A stretch of DNA of 64,000 nt from NCBI GenBank assembly GCA_963921935.1, contig OY998175.1, forward strand, positions 225,888,122 to 225,952,121. The letters run 5' to 3'. How positions within the stretch are numbered: position 1 is the first letter of the stretch; every line of letters starts with the position of its first letter. Of the stretch, positions 14,201 through 28,400 are shown piece after piece. The notes below the pieces were generated by a model that was given only the letters and a program-made list of their open reading frames with translations, was not told the origin of the DNA and searched no databases. Both the position numbers and the translations under genes were made by a program. The stretch is from Galeruca laticollis (Eukaryota; Arthropoda; Insecta; Coleoptera; Chrysomelidae).

Positions 14201-16057
14201 CTGTCTGTCGAACGGAGCGAAGTACGCAGAACTATAAAATTGCAATTATTTACAACCATTTCCATCAAAAATTGAAATATTCTCAACAATAAACAATTTC
14301 AAATTTTTATTGTTTATTTGCGAGTATTAATTAATATGAAATAACGCTACCTTATTCTTGACAATTTATTTCAAGACTGGCTAATCAGTACAAAACATTT
14401 AATTCCCCAAATCATAAAAATACGTACCAATACCAAAGATAAGGAAACTAGTTTTTCTGACTGTCGAAACCCAAATGCTTAATTACTATATACAACATTT
14501 CCCTCTTTTATACCAACACTACCCCAATATTTCTTATCATAACAAAATTTCCTCAATAATAATTTAACCAAAAACTATAATTATTTGTTAAAGCCATATC
14601 GTTGCGGTTTTACAATTTTGCTACGACGACGTAATTTCCTTCCGGAGTTATCTCCTTCTTTTCCTACATCGTCAATTTCTACACTCACACCACTATTTTC
14701 ATTTGACTCATTAGTATCAAGAAACATACTTCCCTCAATGTCACTTTTTCACTGCTTTGTACATTATTTACATCAAGTACAACATTATTATTTACTTCTG
14801 ATTGAGGTATGATTGAAATCACTTCTGCATTCACACTACAAATAGTTTCATGCTTTAATTTCAATTGATCAGAGTGTCTTTTCCAATTCATACCACTATC
14901 AGTCTTAACCATGTAAGTTCTCCGACCCAACACCTCTGTAATTATGCCCGGACACCAAGGCGAACTAGAATGTAGTCGAAAATCTTTTATCCATACCTTA
15001 TCATTTATTTCGAAAATAATATCCTTTACGCGAAACGAAAAATTTTGTTGTTGTCGTTTTTGATTTGATTTTATTATTTCCACGGTTGAAGGAATGAGTA
15101 AGTCAAATTTGGTTCTTAATCCCCGACCAAAAAGCATTTTTGCAGGCGATTCGCCTGTTGTGGTATGCGGCGTATTCCGAAAATGAAACAAAAATCTCTG
15201 CAATATCAGATTTAATTCTAATTTAGGATTTTCGTACTTAGATTTTAAAATGGCATTTTTTTAATTTTTACTGCACTTTCCGCTTGCCCGTTTGTAGGAG
15301 GATGATAAGGAGCCCCCGTACTATGTTTTATGCCACCTTGAACTAAAAATGTTTGGAATTCTTCTGAAGTGAAAGTTCGACCGTTAGTGCATAGCTCTCT
15401 CGGCAACCCAAATCTACTAAAAACTTCCCTAAATACTTCAATTTTTCTTTGGATTAGAGCTGTATGCATTACAAGCCTCACAACTTTTAGCCAACGATTC
15501 TATATCAGCGTTTAAAGAAGGCCACCAAAAATAGGATCGAGCCAAAGCTTTCATTTTTACTATCCCCATATGGGATTTATGTAGTTCATCTAATATTTGA
15601 CCATAATAAGACGGGATCCCCATAATAAACAGTTTTTTTCGGTTGATATTTCATTTTTATGCAAAAAATATGGCCTTATTTCTGAAGGACACTCTGCTGG
15701 CCATCCAATTTGTAAGTAGAACATGATTTTAGTTAAAAGTGGAACGGAGTTAGTTTCATTTTTAATCTTTTTAAAATTCAGTGGAATTTGTGATTCTTGA
15801 ATATAATTCAAAAATGAAACTTTAGGATTGATACTTAAATTAAGAATACTTTCCTGTCCATTAAAAAAAAGATTCCTTTCCGGTAGTTTCGAAAAACAAT
15901 CTGCTATATTTTTCGAAGAAGGCACACATTTAATTTCATAATCAAAAGCAGAAAGTATGTGAACCCATCTTTGCAAACGGTTCGCGGCAAATATTGGTAA
16001 ACCCCTTTTGCTTCCAAAAATTGAGGTTTGTGATCCGAAAATAAATAAAATTTTCTT

Positions 16058-16125
<68 letters not shown>

Positions 16126-19100
16126 AAACTTCAAAGAGTGGTCTTTGTTAAAAAACCCTCAAAATCGTGGGGATAGCAGCCAAAAAAACTTTACAGGTTA
16201 GAGATAAAGTGAATCAAATAGTACATTACCTAAGCTTTCGAAGAGCATTGTCTTCATTCTCAAAGGCTATAATAAACCAGAAAGAAAAAATCGGTTAACT
16301 TAATAAAGAAAACAACTTCTGAAATCATTACGACTTACTTATAGTGTTGATTTAAAATTAAACTCACATTTCACAAATTGCAGGAAAACCTTCATCCACT
16401 AAAGATTAAAATGTCGACTAAATATAATTTCTCTCCTACATAAAGTAATGAGAGCAAGGATTTTTTTCTGTTTTTTTAAAAACCAAAAGACGTACACAAG
16501 AAACGAACTGATATTGTTGAATATCTATTTCGACATGAAATCGACTGCTGTCGAAAGGTAGAGATACGGGGGGCAATTACAAGGTTGAAGTAAAAACATT
16601 TAATAAAAATCTAAATTTCTCAGCAATACTGTTGTGTTTTTTTGGTTGCTTTGGTGAAAACTTCAAAGAAAAACAATAATAGATTAATGTCCACACCTAG
16701 GATCACGTCAAGATTGAAAAATTACACCTTTAAATTTAACCAGACTATTATCTGACAGCTGCCACCTGTCTTTTGTAAAATGTAAAAAATTGGGATGACG
16801 AAATAAGCAAACAGTCAGTGAACACTCAAACCTCTCACATTCGGTATTCCCCAACTGTCAACCCATTCCAGCATTACTATTATTAAATAAAAAAGCCAAA
16901 CAAAACCCACCCGCAAATACTAACGATCTCCACTTTCGTCTGATGTTAATTTCCATGAAAATCAGTATTGATAATTTAAAATACTCATAACAATAATAAT
17001 GTCAGTTAGGAAAAGTGATGTAAGATCTGTAACTTTCAACACATGGAAAGGACCTAACCTCTCACGTTAAGGCCCGACTGTTTGGAAATCATTTGCATTC
17101 GCAACTGAGCTGTGATAGCCATAATGTATAAAAATTGTTTTGTTTTTAAATGAGATATTAAATAATGTTTGTATTGTCAACACTCGACTGACCTGTCACT
17201 TCAGCCAACCATTTACTCAAAACACTAATTTGGGAATCAATCTCCTCGCTACCGGAGTGGACATTATTAAAGTGCAACAAATATGTATAAATCTTACTAA
17301 GTGACTCAATGTCAGACCTTCTATTCATTGGTTCCTCAATGTTATTAATATGATACATTTCTAAAAATTTTCTTTTGTTATAGTTTCTTTCTACATCAAG
17401 AATCTTTACTTTATCAAAATCTATATGGTGGAACTCATCTATAACATGTTCTGATAATGCACATTTTCGCTTTTTTAACCTAGCATCGCTTTTATGTTGA
17501 GCACAACGTGATTTCAAATTCTGAGATGTCATTCCTACATACTTTTTGTTACAATTTTTACAAGAGATACTATATCTTGAGAAGAGGTTGATTTACAACA
17601 CTCCTGGCGAGCATACTGTCAGTCATATTAATAGTAATGAAAATGAACAGGATGCTAATTTCAATAATTCACAGCAGGTTACTTTTGGTTAATTTCCTTA
17701 TGTTAAAGATCTGTCAGAAAAAATCATCAAAGAGTTCAAGGGGACCAATGTCAAAATTGCTCAAAGAACAGCCAAACCTTTACAGTCTCTTTTTACTAAG
17801 TTAAAACAACCGGAGGATTCCATGATGAAAACTAACGTAATATATAGTATCTCTTGTAAAAATTGTAACAAAAAGTATGTAGGAATGACATCTCAGAATT
17901 TGAAATCACGTTGTGCTCAACATAAAAGCGATGCTAGGTTAAAAAAGCGAAAATGTGCATTATCAGAACATGTTATAGAAGAGTTCCACCATATAGATTT
18001 TGATAAAGTAAAGATTCTTGATGTAGAAAGAAACTATAACAAAAGAAAATTTTTAGAAATGTATCATATTAATAACATTGAGGAACCAATGAATAGAAGG
18101 TCTGACATTGAGTCACTTAGTAAGATTTATACATATTTGTTGCACTTTAATAATGTCCACTCCGGTAGCGAGGAGATTGATTCCCAAATTAGTGTTTTGA
18201 GTTAATGGTTGGCTGAAGTGACAGGTCAGTCGAGTGTTGACAATACAAACATTATTTAATATCTCATTTAAAAACAAAACAATTTTTATACATTATGGCT
18301 ATCACAGCTCAGTTGCGAATGCAAATGATTTCCAAACAGTCGGGCCTTAACGTGAGAGGTTAGGTCCTTTCCATGTGTTGAAAGTTACAGATCTTACATC
18401 ACTTTTCCTAACTGACATTATTATTGTTATGAGTATTTTAAATTATTAATACTGATTTTCATGGAAATTAACATCAGACGAAAGTGGAGATCGTTAGTAT
18501 TTGCGGGTGGGTTTTGTTTGGCTTTTTATTTAATAATAGTAATGCTGGAATGGGTTGACAGTTGGGGAATACCGAATGTGAGAGGTTTGAGTGTTCACTG
18601 ACTGTTTGCTTATTTCGTCATCCCAATTTTTTACATTTTACAAAAGACAGGTGGCAGCTGTCAGACAATAGTCTGGTTAAATTTAAAGGTGTAATTTTTC
18701 AATCTTGACGTGATCCTAGGTGTGGACATTAATCTATTATTGTTTTTCTTTGAAGTTTTCACCAAAGCAACCAAAAAAACACAACAGTATTGCTGAGAAA
18801 TTTAGATTTTTATTAAATGTTTTTACTTCAACCTTGTAATTGCCCCCCGTATCTCTACCTTTCGACAGCAGTCGATTTCATGTCGAAATAGATATTCAAC
18901 AATATCAGTTCGTTTCTTGTGTACGTCTTTTGGTTTTTAAAAAAACAGAAAAAAATCCTGGCTCTCATTACTTTATGTAGGAGAGAAATTTTATTTAGTC
19001 GACATTTTAATCTTTAGTGGATGAAGGTTTTCCTGCAATTTGTGAAATGTGAGTTTAATTTTAAATCAACACTACAAGTAAGTCGTAATGATTTCAGAAG

Positions 19101-19339
19101 TTGTTTTCTTTATTAAGTTAACCGATTTTTTCTTTCTGGTTTATTATAGCCTTTGAGAATGAAGACAATGCTCTTCGAAAGCTTAGGTAATGTACTATTT
19201 GATTCACTTTATCTCTAACCTGTAAAGTTTTTTTGGCTGCTATCCCCACGATTTTGAGGGTTTTTTAACAAAGACCACTCTTTGAAGTTTTATTTTTTAA
19301 CTAGTCAGCCGTGACTAACTGCCAACTTTTGGTTTTTGG

Positions 19340-19420
<81 letters not shown>

Positions 19421-22400
19421 ACTTTTTAACCCCAAATATAATTGTGGCTGCATCCTTTCCAATCTGAATAATTTTGTTCCATAGAATTTAAAACACAAGA
19501 TGCAAATGCAATAGGTTGTTCAGACCCATCATCGAATATATGATTAAGAGTGGCACCTAAAGCAAAACTAGAAGCATCTACCATTAATTTCATCTTTTTT
19601 CTTGGGTCAAAATGTGACAATACCGATGAGGACGATAATAACTTTTTAATAGCCTCAAAGCTATGTCTGCAATCATTTCCCCAGTGCCAGTCAACGTCCT
19701 ATTTTAGTAAGGTATATAAAGGTTTTAAAATGTGTGAGACATTCGGTATAAACCGGCAATAAAAATTTACCATCCCTAAAAATGGTTTAAGTTCGATCGT
19801 TGAGCTCGGAGTTCCAACATTTTTGATTGCAGATACTCTTTCATCCGACATATGTAGCCCTTCCTTATCAATCACGTGCCCTAAATATTTTACCGAATCT
19901 TGAAACAAAAAACATTTTTATTTTTTTTATTTTAAGACCACATTCCCGCAATATTTGGAAAACCTTTTCCAATCTATCCAAGAACTTCTGATCATCCTTC
20001 CCTGTAATAAGAATATCATCTAGAAAACATGCTACCCCTGGAATTAAAAATAGTTGTTCCATAATATTCTGAAAAATGGATGGAGCCGTTTTTATACCAT
20101 AGGGTAAGCGCGAATATGAGAACATACCTTTATGTGTTGTTTTTGTAACAAGCTTTTGAGATTCCTCTGTCAGTAGAACTTGTTGATATGCTTCAGATAA
20201 GTCAATTTTTGAAAATTTTTGACCGTTTTGAAGTTGAGAAAAAAGATATTCAATACGAGGTAGGGGAAAGTGTTGTGTTACTAAGTGTGAATTTAAAGTA
20301 ATTTTAAAATCTCCGCACAGCCTTACGGAACTATTTGGTTTTAGGATAGGAACAACAGGCGTAGCCCATTCTGAAAATTAAGTAGGTTTTAAAACTCCAT
20401 TGGCTACTAATCTATCTATCTCGGTTTCTATTTTTGGTTTTAATGCGAAAGGAACTGATCTGGGTTTTCAAAGTTTGAGAATAGTACCTTCTTTTAATTT
20501 TAAAGAAATTTGAAATTTATTAAAACAACCAAGATCTGGCTCTAAAGTTTCTTTATAAGTTTCAAGCAATTTTTGAAAGTCTTGTCGGAAAACTTGCATT
20601 TTTGTGTGCAATATTATTTAACAAATTTGAATTTGGTAGTTTACAAATACCTAAACCTAACATTTTCAATCCATTTCTGCCTATGAGAGGTGGTCCTCCA
20701 TTTCTAATAACATAGGTTTTTAATATATAAGATTTATTTTCAAATATTATATGAAGTTTTAAAAATCCTAAGGGTTCAATAGTCATACCAATATAATCTC
20801 TAAGCGATAAATAATTTTTTTTCTAAATTTAAACCCTTAAAATGTTTACGATACATTGTTTCAGAAATGGCCGAATGTGCGAAACCAGAGTACGCTTCAA
20901 AATGAATAGGGGTGCTTTCCATGGTTAGTTTTATAAAAGTCGGCTTAATACTTTGTGGAGAATCGTCACCCTCTATGTTATTTATATCCCTTACATTAAA
21001 AATAGACTCAGTTTCATCAAAATTATCCAAATCGCTTGAACATTGTTTATCGTTATCAATATTATTTTCCGTCAAAAAATTGTTATTATTTTTTTTACAT
21101 TGAGGTGCTAAATGTCCCTTAACGCCGCATCTATAACAAGTGCAACCTTTGAAAGCACAATCACTAGCGAGGTGATTGCCTCTACCGCACACAAAACATT
21201 TTTTTTGTTCTGATTAAAAGGTGATTCACTTACCGAGAAATTTCTTCTGTTACCTTTATTTCCCATTCGAGATGTAGAAGGCCGATTAATACCACTCGAC
21301 CTATCTGTTTGTTGAACTCTTTTGTGTTGATGAAAATTCAACTCATCTTCTTGTTTAATGTGAACGACCGCCTGTCAGAATGTTCCTTTAAAGCTGACTC
21401 CTTCGATAACGCTACTTTTATCATCCTGTTCAACGTTGTAGCACTTTTCGAGGCATCTTCTTCAAAAAGACGGTTCATAATTTTATCATCATTCATACCA
21501 ATGGTAAAAATATCTCGCATAACTACTTCCAGTTCCTTTCCAAATTTACAATTGGATGCTAACTTTTTAACCCGGACTGACCAATCGGAGACATTTTCTT
21601 TATTATCTCTCCGTGCTGAATAAAACTTCAACCTTTCGGCAAACCATGATTTTACCGGTACGCAATGTTCACTTAGTAACGTTACTAGCTCATCAAATGA
21701 TTTATCTGCAGGTAAACTTGGAACACATAAATTTCGTACTAGTACATAATAACTCTCCGATAATGTGTTTAATAATATCGTTTTTTTCTTTTCTGCTTCC
21801 TCAATACCATTTGCTATAAAAAATTGGATGTCTTTCATTAAATACCGAAAATTCGGAATCTTTGTGATCAAATTCGATTAAAGTTCCTAAAAAGGCTTGC
21901 ATTTTCAACACGAAATCACAATCTCATATCAAAACTAAACAATTTTACTTGTTAATTCGACACAAAATCCTCGTCGCCACTGTTTATTTGTGAGTATTAA
22001 TTAATATGAAATAACACTACCTTATTATTTACAATGTATTTCAAGACTGGCTAATCAGTACAAAACATTTAATTCCCCAAATCATAAAAATACGTAATAA
22101 CACCAAAGATAAGGAAACTAGTTTTTCTGACTGTCGAAACCCAAATGCTTAATCAAGAGTGACTGCTCGTTACTCGCGCCATGTCACGTCTCGACTCCGC
22201 CCTCTTTTATATATTTTTGCGCTAGACGACAGACACTCTTATACCGAAAATTTCGTCTTTTTCCTCTCCCCGCAATTCTATATTTTTTAATTTATTGAAA
22301 AGTATATTATCTACGGGCAAATTATGCACACATTTGCCATATAATTAATATATGATCTTCCAGTTGCAGCATCAATGATAATTTTCCATGTATTTATTAA

Positions 22401-25400
22401 AAAGATATTCAGTTCTAAAAAATAAAAGTTATAACTTTTGTAAAAATATTTCTATAGTTGAACGTTGGTCATGTGTGTTTTCGATATTTCGGTGAGAAAA
22501 TCAATGTCGCCTCCGGTGATTCATTTCTTGCAGGTGTGGTAGTCGATGATTGAGTTTCAACTGCACTGATGCCCTGAATGTCGAATCGAGGCGTTATTCT
22601 TGACGTCGTTCCCAACATCATGTATACGCAAGCCTGTGAATGCTGTATTTGCGAATAGTTCCTAAAATTATATTCTCGAGCACCGTTCCTAGAATCATCG
22701 AATTGTATCGTCCCCCACAGCGTCAGTTGACGTTACAATATAAATGTCATTTGGATATGTCAAATGTAAGGGTGCATTCAGATGCTACGTCGGGCGCGTT
22801 TGATGCAATCAGATGCTTACATCTGGTAAATAGTCGGGTCGTTCAGATGCCAGCGGTAAATTTTACCAATCGTCCAACCATTTAACCCAGTCGCCACATC
22901 GGTAGAAATTGACTCGCATGCGCTTTGCATTTTATAATGCATGATTGAGAAGCTTGGGTTATGTTTACAAAATTACAAATAATATATTAATATTCAACGA
23001 GACTGTTTACATTTTTTTCTACACCCACATGTATATTATTTATTTTCTGCACAATTTACAGAATGGAAATGTAGGCTATTTCGGTTAACAGAATGAATAT
23101 AATTTCATTTACATCCTAGAATGTATTTGAAATCCACCAATCAGCATTTGCATTTAGTACCCGTCAACTCTTCTTTTTTTCAATTTCAATGTAACGTCAA
23201 GATAACTTGTCAAAATATTTCTTTAGTTTTCAAGAAATATATTTTAGTAAAATTGGTGAATCAATAAATATTACTCCATCAGATATTCGTTTAGCCGCAA
23301 AGGAGACGTTGTTACTTAAAAAAATATGTTGCATGGAGGGTAAGAAGAGGCGTCTTTATTTGCCTAAATTTTTCTCTCAGGGTAAGGGTACAGATCGATT
23401 ATTTGAGTTAACAAATGAAACGCCGTAGTAGTTTGGTTACATTTTAATTTCTCCCTTTGTAATTACCAGCAGCACTCGTGTGCAATACAAGAAATAGCGC
23501 ATAACTTTTTTTTAGGCCACTAGTGGCTGAATTGCGTACTCTGGAACAGGCCGTACAGTTCAAACAAACCGCTAAGAAAAGGCGACGCGATAGATCTATT
23601 AGGTTACAAATTCGAATTGTTTTTAGAACAGCATTTTTTATAGAATGAAGAACAGGTATGCAAGTGTAAGACTATTACAAACTGGCGTGAAAGAATTGCC
23701 CCAATTACTATTATATATGCAGAATATCTACCGCGGAGTATACTTTGCGTTTACAACAATAGTTTACCATGTAACAATGAATAATCGTTTTCAGGGTGAG
23801 GTACGAAGTCCCTATAATAAGAAGCCCATAAACCAGAGTTCTTCAACGTAAAAATTTAATATAAACTGAGAGTTCAAAGTTTAATTTTAAATGTTGTGAT
23901 TGTTTCTCCCCATGTGTCTGTTAACCTATGTGTTGAAAGTGTGGTTTAGTTCACAAACAAAAACAATAAGACAAACACAACTTATAACTAAGGCTTAGCT
24001 GATAAGTCACAGTGGATGATTCCTTCAGCACTACCGCAAGCTGTTACTGTAGCTTCCGAACCTTCTATGAAGATGGAAAAGTAGTTTTCCAACAATCCGA
24101 TGCAAGCCCCTGAGATATGCAAGTATCTTTGAATCTTGGGTCCAAGGTACTTCCAGAAATAAATAGGAACAGAAGTTCTAATTATGAACGGTATGAGAAA
24201 GAGGTCTAAAAAGAATAATTCGGTATTATTCGTCGCTGACATGATTTAGGTAATAACAAAAAATATATTTTCAACTCAAATAGGTAAATCAATTAATCAA
24301 TGTCTCAAGATATCTTCCTTTGATTTATAAACTTTTATCTAGATAAATTTAAAATATCTAAGATTTCATCATGAAACTCTGACACAAACATAATTATGAC
24401 ATACTAAGCACATTCTAATACCTAATTGACCTGAATCCCATACAATAGTCTAAATATTGTTCACAAATTAATAAAGTTAACTTATTGAAATCTGCTGAAA
24501 AGTATGACTTTTGCTTTGTAGAATTAGTTAATAAGTTGAATCGTTCTTGAAATTTCTTTACTTTAATGGGATGATCAAGTGTTACTTCAGGATCTGATGT
24601 TATTAAATATATTGTTGTGTGTGTGTGTGAAAAGGAGGGTTGGCATTGGACAGAATCCGTTTGCCACACAAATGGTGTTAAAATAGGTCCTAATATATTT
24701 TCCGTTTAAATTAATTTAGATATCAAGTTTGCTTTCTCTGAGAAAAGTGATTAACTGATCTAGGACATTTTTATTATTCATACTTAGCAGAGTGGTTAAA
24801 TTAAAGGGTTGAGCTATATTTCTGTTGGTGATGAAACGTAGAAAGTTAGAACGACTACTGCTATATTTTCCACATGAAAAAAGTATGTGGTTCAAGTCAG
24901 CAATGGATTCGTTGTCGCATGAACAGATGTTCGTTTCTGCTACACCAATTCTGTGAAGATGTGCTGGGAATTTAGCATGATTCAATTTTAACCTGGTAAT
25001 AGTGACAGAGTACGCTCGGCTTACAGCATAGTCATCAATGTGTGGGACGCAATTCGGTAAGGTTGGATGTATTAAAGTGTAATGATTGTTAGATTTTTTG
25101 GTAAATTCTATCTAACTCTTTTCCCAACTTTTACGTGATTCAATTTTTCCTTTGTTAATTATGTCACTAAAATCGTATTTACCTATGACGTTCGGTAATT
25201 TAGTGGCTTCCTTGGCTAAATAGTCAACTTTGACATTCCCCAAAATACCTGCATGACCTTTCACCCAGATGAAAATAACTATGTTCCCCTGTATGGACAG
25301 CTTGTGGAGGAGTTTCTTAATGTTACAAATGTTTAGAGATGTAGATAACTTTTTGTGGGATAGATTGCTAATAGCTTCAAGTACAGATTTGGAATCGGAC

Positions 25401-28400
25401 ATTATTAATGCATTTTGCGTAAGTTTTTGTTTGATTAACCACTGTAGTGCTTCTTCGATTGCAAAGATTTCGGCAGTGAAAATGGAACAAGTATCTGAGA
25501 TTTTATATTGAAGTTTAGTACTGGTATCGGAGATATAAACGGCCGAACCAGTACCGCTTGTTGATTTTGAACCGTCTGTGAAGATTTTAAAGAAGCTATC
25601 ATATTTATTGATTATTTCGTTAAGGCGAGATTGGTTAACAGTGTGGATTTCGCTGTAAGTCGGAAATATGACTCTTGGTCCGAAGGTGATGTCTGAAAAT
25701 TCAAGTTCAAATATGGGAAGTTTTTTATGAGGTGTGATCAGATCAATGCATTTATTGAAAATAACGTATGCATCCGCCAAGGGTGGACTATTTTTTTTGT
25801 TCCAATATTTATTTGTTAAATTTTCTATAGACAGTTGAGGGACTAATTGATTAAGGGTATTGTTATAATTGAAAAACTTTAGGTAACATAGTTTTTTAAA
25901 AGCTAAATAATTTCGTCTGATACCTAAAGGGGGCTCTCTTGCCTCTGCAAGAATGGCTGGAGTGGGCGATGATTTTAAGGGTCCAATGCATATCCTTATA
26001 GCACTATATTGTACTCGATCAATTTTTTTTAAATGTACATTTGCAGCAGACCCATACAGGATACAGCCATAATCAAGTATCGACCGAATTTATGCCCGAT
26101 AGAACAGGAGAGCGATTTTAGGATCAGCTCCCCATTTAGTTTTTTTGACACATTTCAACATATTTATCCCCTTTTCAGCTTTACTCTTGAGATGGTTTAT
26201 GTGGCTACCCCACAGAAGTTTATTATCTAGTAGAACGCCTAAATATTTGTATTCTGTTTTGATTGGTATTTTGAGACCACTCAGAGTGAGCGTATCAGTG
26301 AGGTGCAATCTGTGTCTAGTAAAAAACATAACCGCTGATTTTTCTGGAGAAATTGTTAAGGCGTGATCACTAAACCATGTCTTAAGGCAATATACAATAT
26401 ATTTCAGTACTTTGACACATTGATTATAGTTATCCTGTGTGGTGTAGAAACAAAAATCATCAACGTATTGTATGCATTTTACATCCGAATCAAAGATATT
26501 ATGTAAACTATAAGTATATACATTAAATAGAAGGGGACTAAGAGCCGCTCCTTGAGGTAATCCGTGATTGGCAACCCTTGGTCCATGCAATACATTATTA
26601 TTGTCTTTAATGTATATTTTACGATTGCGAAACAAGTCTACAATGTATGAAATCTGAGGATGAACGTTTAATGAAATTAAACTTTCAGTGAGAATGTTCA
26701 GATCAACCGAGTCATATGCGCCTTTTAAGTCCACAAACAACCGACGTACAAGTTTTTCGAGAATGAATATTGTACATCTGAGACTAATTGGGAGACAGCT
26801 TCCATCGTTCCCATTCCACGTCGACATCCATACTGCGAATGTGGTAGTTTTGAATTGTATTCTAAATACCATTCCAACCTAGCCTTTATCATGCGTTCAA
26901 ACGTTTTCATAATACAGGACACGAGCGAGATTGGGCGATAAGAAGATATATTATTTGGGTCCTTTTTGGGTTTTAAAATAAGAACAATGATAGTTTCTTT
27001 AAGCTCATCAAAGACGCGGCTATTAAGCCACCATTTATTAAAAATATCTAATAGTGCATTCTTAGCTATCGATGGTAAAAATGTGAGCATTTTATAGGTG
27101 ATATCATCACTGCCGGGCGCCGTTCCACGGCGAGATAAGAGAGCAGATTCCAATTCTGATAAGCTGAAATGATTACAGGGAAAATTGCTAGAGTGAGTTA
27201 TTTTTGTTGTGCTGGTGAATGTATTACTAGCAGTAGGAGGAGCAAAATAATCTAGTAACTTATCTATCATCTCTGTGGATGTATATGATTGCGAATTACA
27301 ATATTTTTTGTTTGAAATTTTTTTGATAAAATTCCATATTTTATCGATAGGTGTATTTTTATTTAAATTGTTAAGAAAGTCCTTCATTTTTACGCTTTGA
27401 TAATTTTCAAACAAGACAAGAACGAAAATTAGTAGATAAGCTAGCTCCGATAAGAGATATATTCTTCGATATTTTCACTTCTAATTGTAAAAAATCACTT
27501 AATCCTGGCGACCATCTATGTGTAGATGAGCAGCTTGTACCATTTAGGGGTAAGGCACCATTCCGAGTCTATATGAAGAGTAAACCTGATAAGTATGGAA
27601 TCAAAATATGAGATCTTGTGAACTGCACCACTTCTTATATTGCAAACATGCAAGTTTATTTGGGTAAGTTATTTGAAAAGCAATATAGGCAAACTTTATA
27701 TTCCTATGTATCTATTAATTTTTAGGAAAACACGGTAACAAAGCGGAAAAGGGTCAAGGTCAAAGGGTTGTCCTAGATTTGACAGACCATTTGGAAGGCG
27801 GATTTGGAATAACGACCGATAACTTTTTTACAAGTTTAGAACTTGCTGACAAGTTGTGGAAAAAAAATATTACTTTATGTGGAACCCTCCGGAAAAATAA
27901 AACATTTATTCCCAGGGAACTTCTACCGGCATCGTACAAGAAAGAGTTTTCAAGTATGTTTGCTTTTAGAAATCAAAGAACGCTAGTATCCTATGTTCCA
28001 AAACAAAAACATGCTGTCATCTTACTTTCAAGTGAGCATACTGATAGTATAGTAGCTGGAGAAGAACAGCACTATAAACCAGAAATTATTCTTCATTACA
28101 ACAAAACAAAAGGAGCTGTGGACACCTCAGATAAGTTGGCCAAAGAATATACAGTGCAGAGAAAGTCAAACCGCTGGCCAATGGCAATATTTTCGTATCT
28201 TATAGATATCGCAGGAATAAATGCTTATAAATTGTGGTTACTGCAAAACCCGGATTGGCGAAAAAACAGTTTGGATAAACGTAAAATGTATATTTTGGGA
28301 CTAGGAAAAGAACTCCTAAAGAAAAACGTTTACCGGCGATATAATAATAAATACATTCAGACGAATAGAAAACGGCATATGACAGACGTTTTTCCCGAAC

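Larger units (their letters stand above)
16123..19292. mobile_element. Two truncated Penelope-like element copies in a head-to-head inverted repeat
   Basis: Positions 16123-17572 and 17843-19292 are reverse complements of 1,450 bp each, differing at only scattered bases. The left copy is on the minus strand and the right on the plus strand. The 270-bp centre (17573-17842) belongs to the right copy, which extends further 5' (YVKDLSEKIIKEFKGTN). Both are 5'-truncated: they keep the GIY-YIG nuclease end and 3' region but lack the reverse transcriptase. The pair lies between two (TA)n tracts inside gypsy RNase H. Confidence 0.9.
14311..22153 (-). mobile_element. Defective Ty3/gypsy LTR retrotransposon, interrupted by a Penelope-like inverted repeat
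   Basis: On the minus strand from 21980 down to 14495 the order is primer-binding site, gag, zinc knuckles, protease, reverse transcriptase, RNase H and integrase, the Ty3/gypsy order. Two terminal repeats of about 173-184 bp bound it. It carries multiple frameshifts and stops, an integrase deletion and altered catalytic residues, and RNase H is split by an insertion at 16050-19415. No envelope gene is visible. It lies antisense within the Mcr intron. Confidence 0.92.
24430..27414 (-). mobile_element. Non-LTR retrotransposon (LINE with RNase H, I/LOA-like), 5'-truncated
   Basis: The minus-strand order is reverse transcriptase (27414-26070), RNase H (25780-25112), C-terminal Cys-His segment (24985-24716) and 3' region. 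ORF1 and the endonuclease are absent, so the copy is 5'-truncated, as usual for LINEs. The 5' truncation point abuts a piggyBac remnant on the opposite strand. The exact 3' end and any target-site duplication were not found. Confidence 0.88.

Noticed and set aside
15904..16134. Protein with a poly-Ile/Tyr stretch
   Set aside because: It is translation of the (TA)n tract fused to gypsy RNase H codons.
17158..18205. Two separate host nuclease genes
   Set aside because: Both are the GIY-YIG end of a Penelope-like element and are mirror copies in one inverted repeat.
23988..24242. Minus-strand 84-codon ORF with a hydrophobic stretch as a small membrane protein
   Set aside because: No family resemblance I can support, no splice or promoter evidence, and a location among decayed elements.
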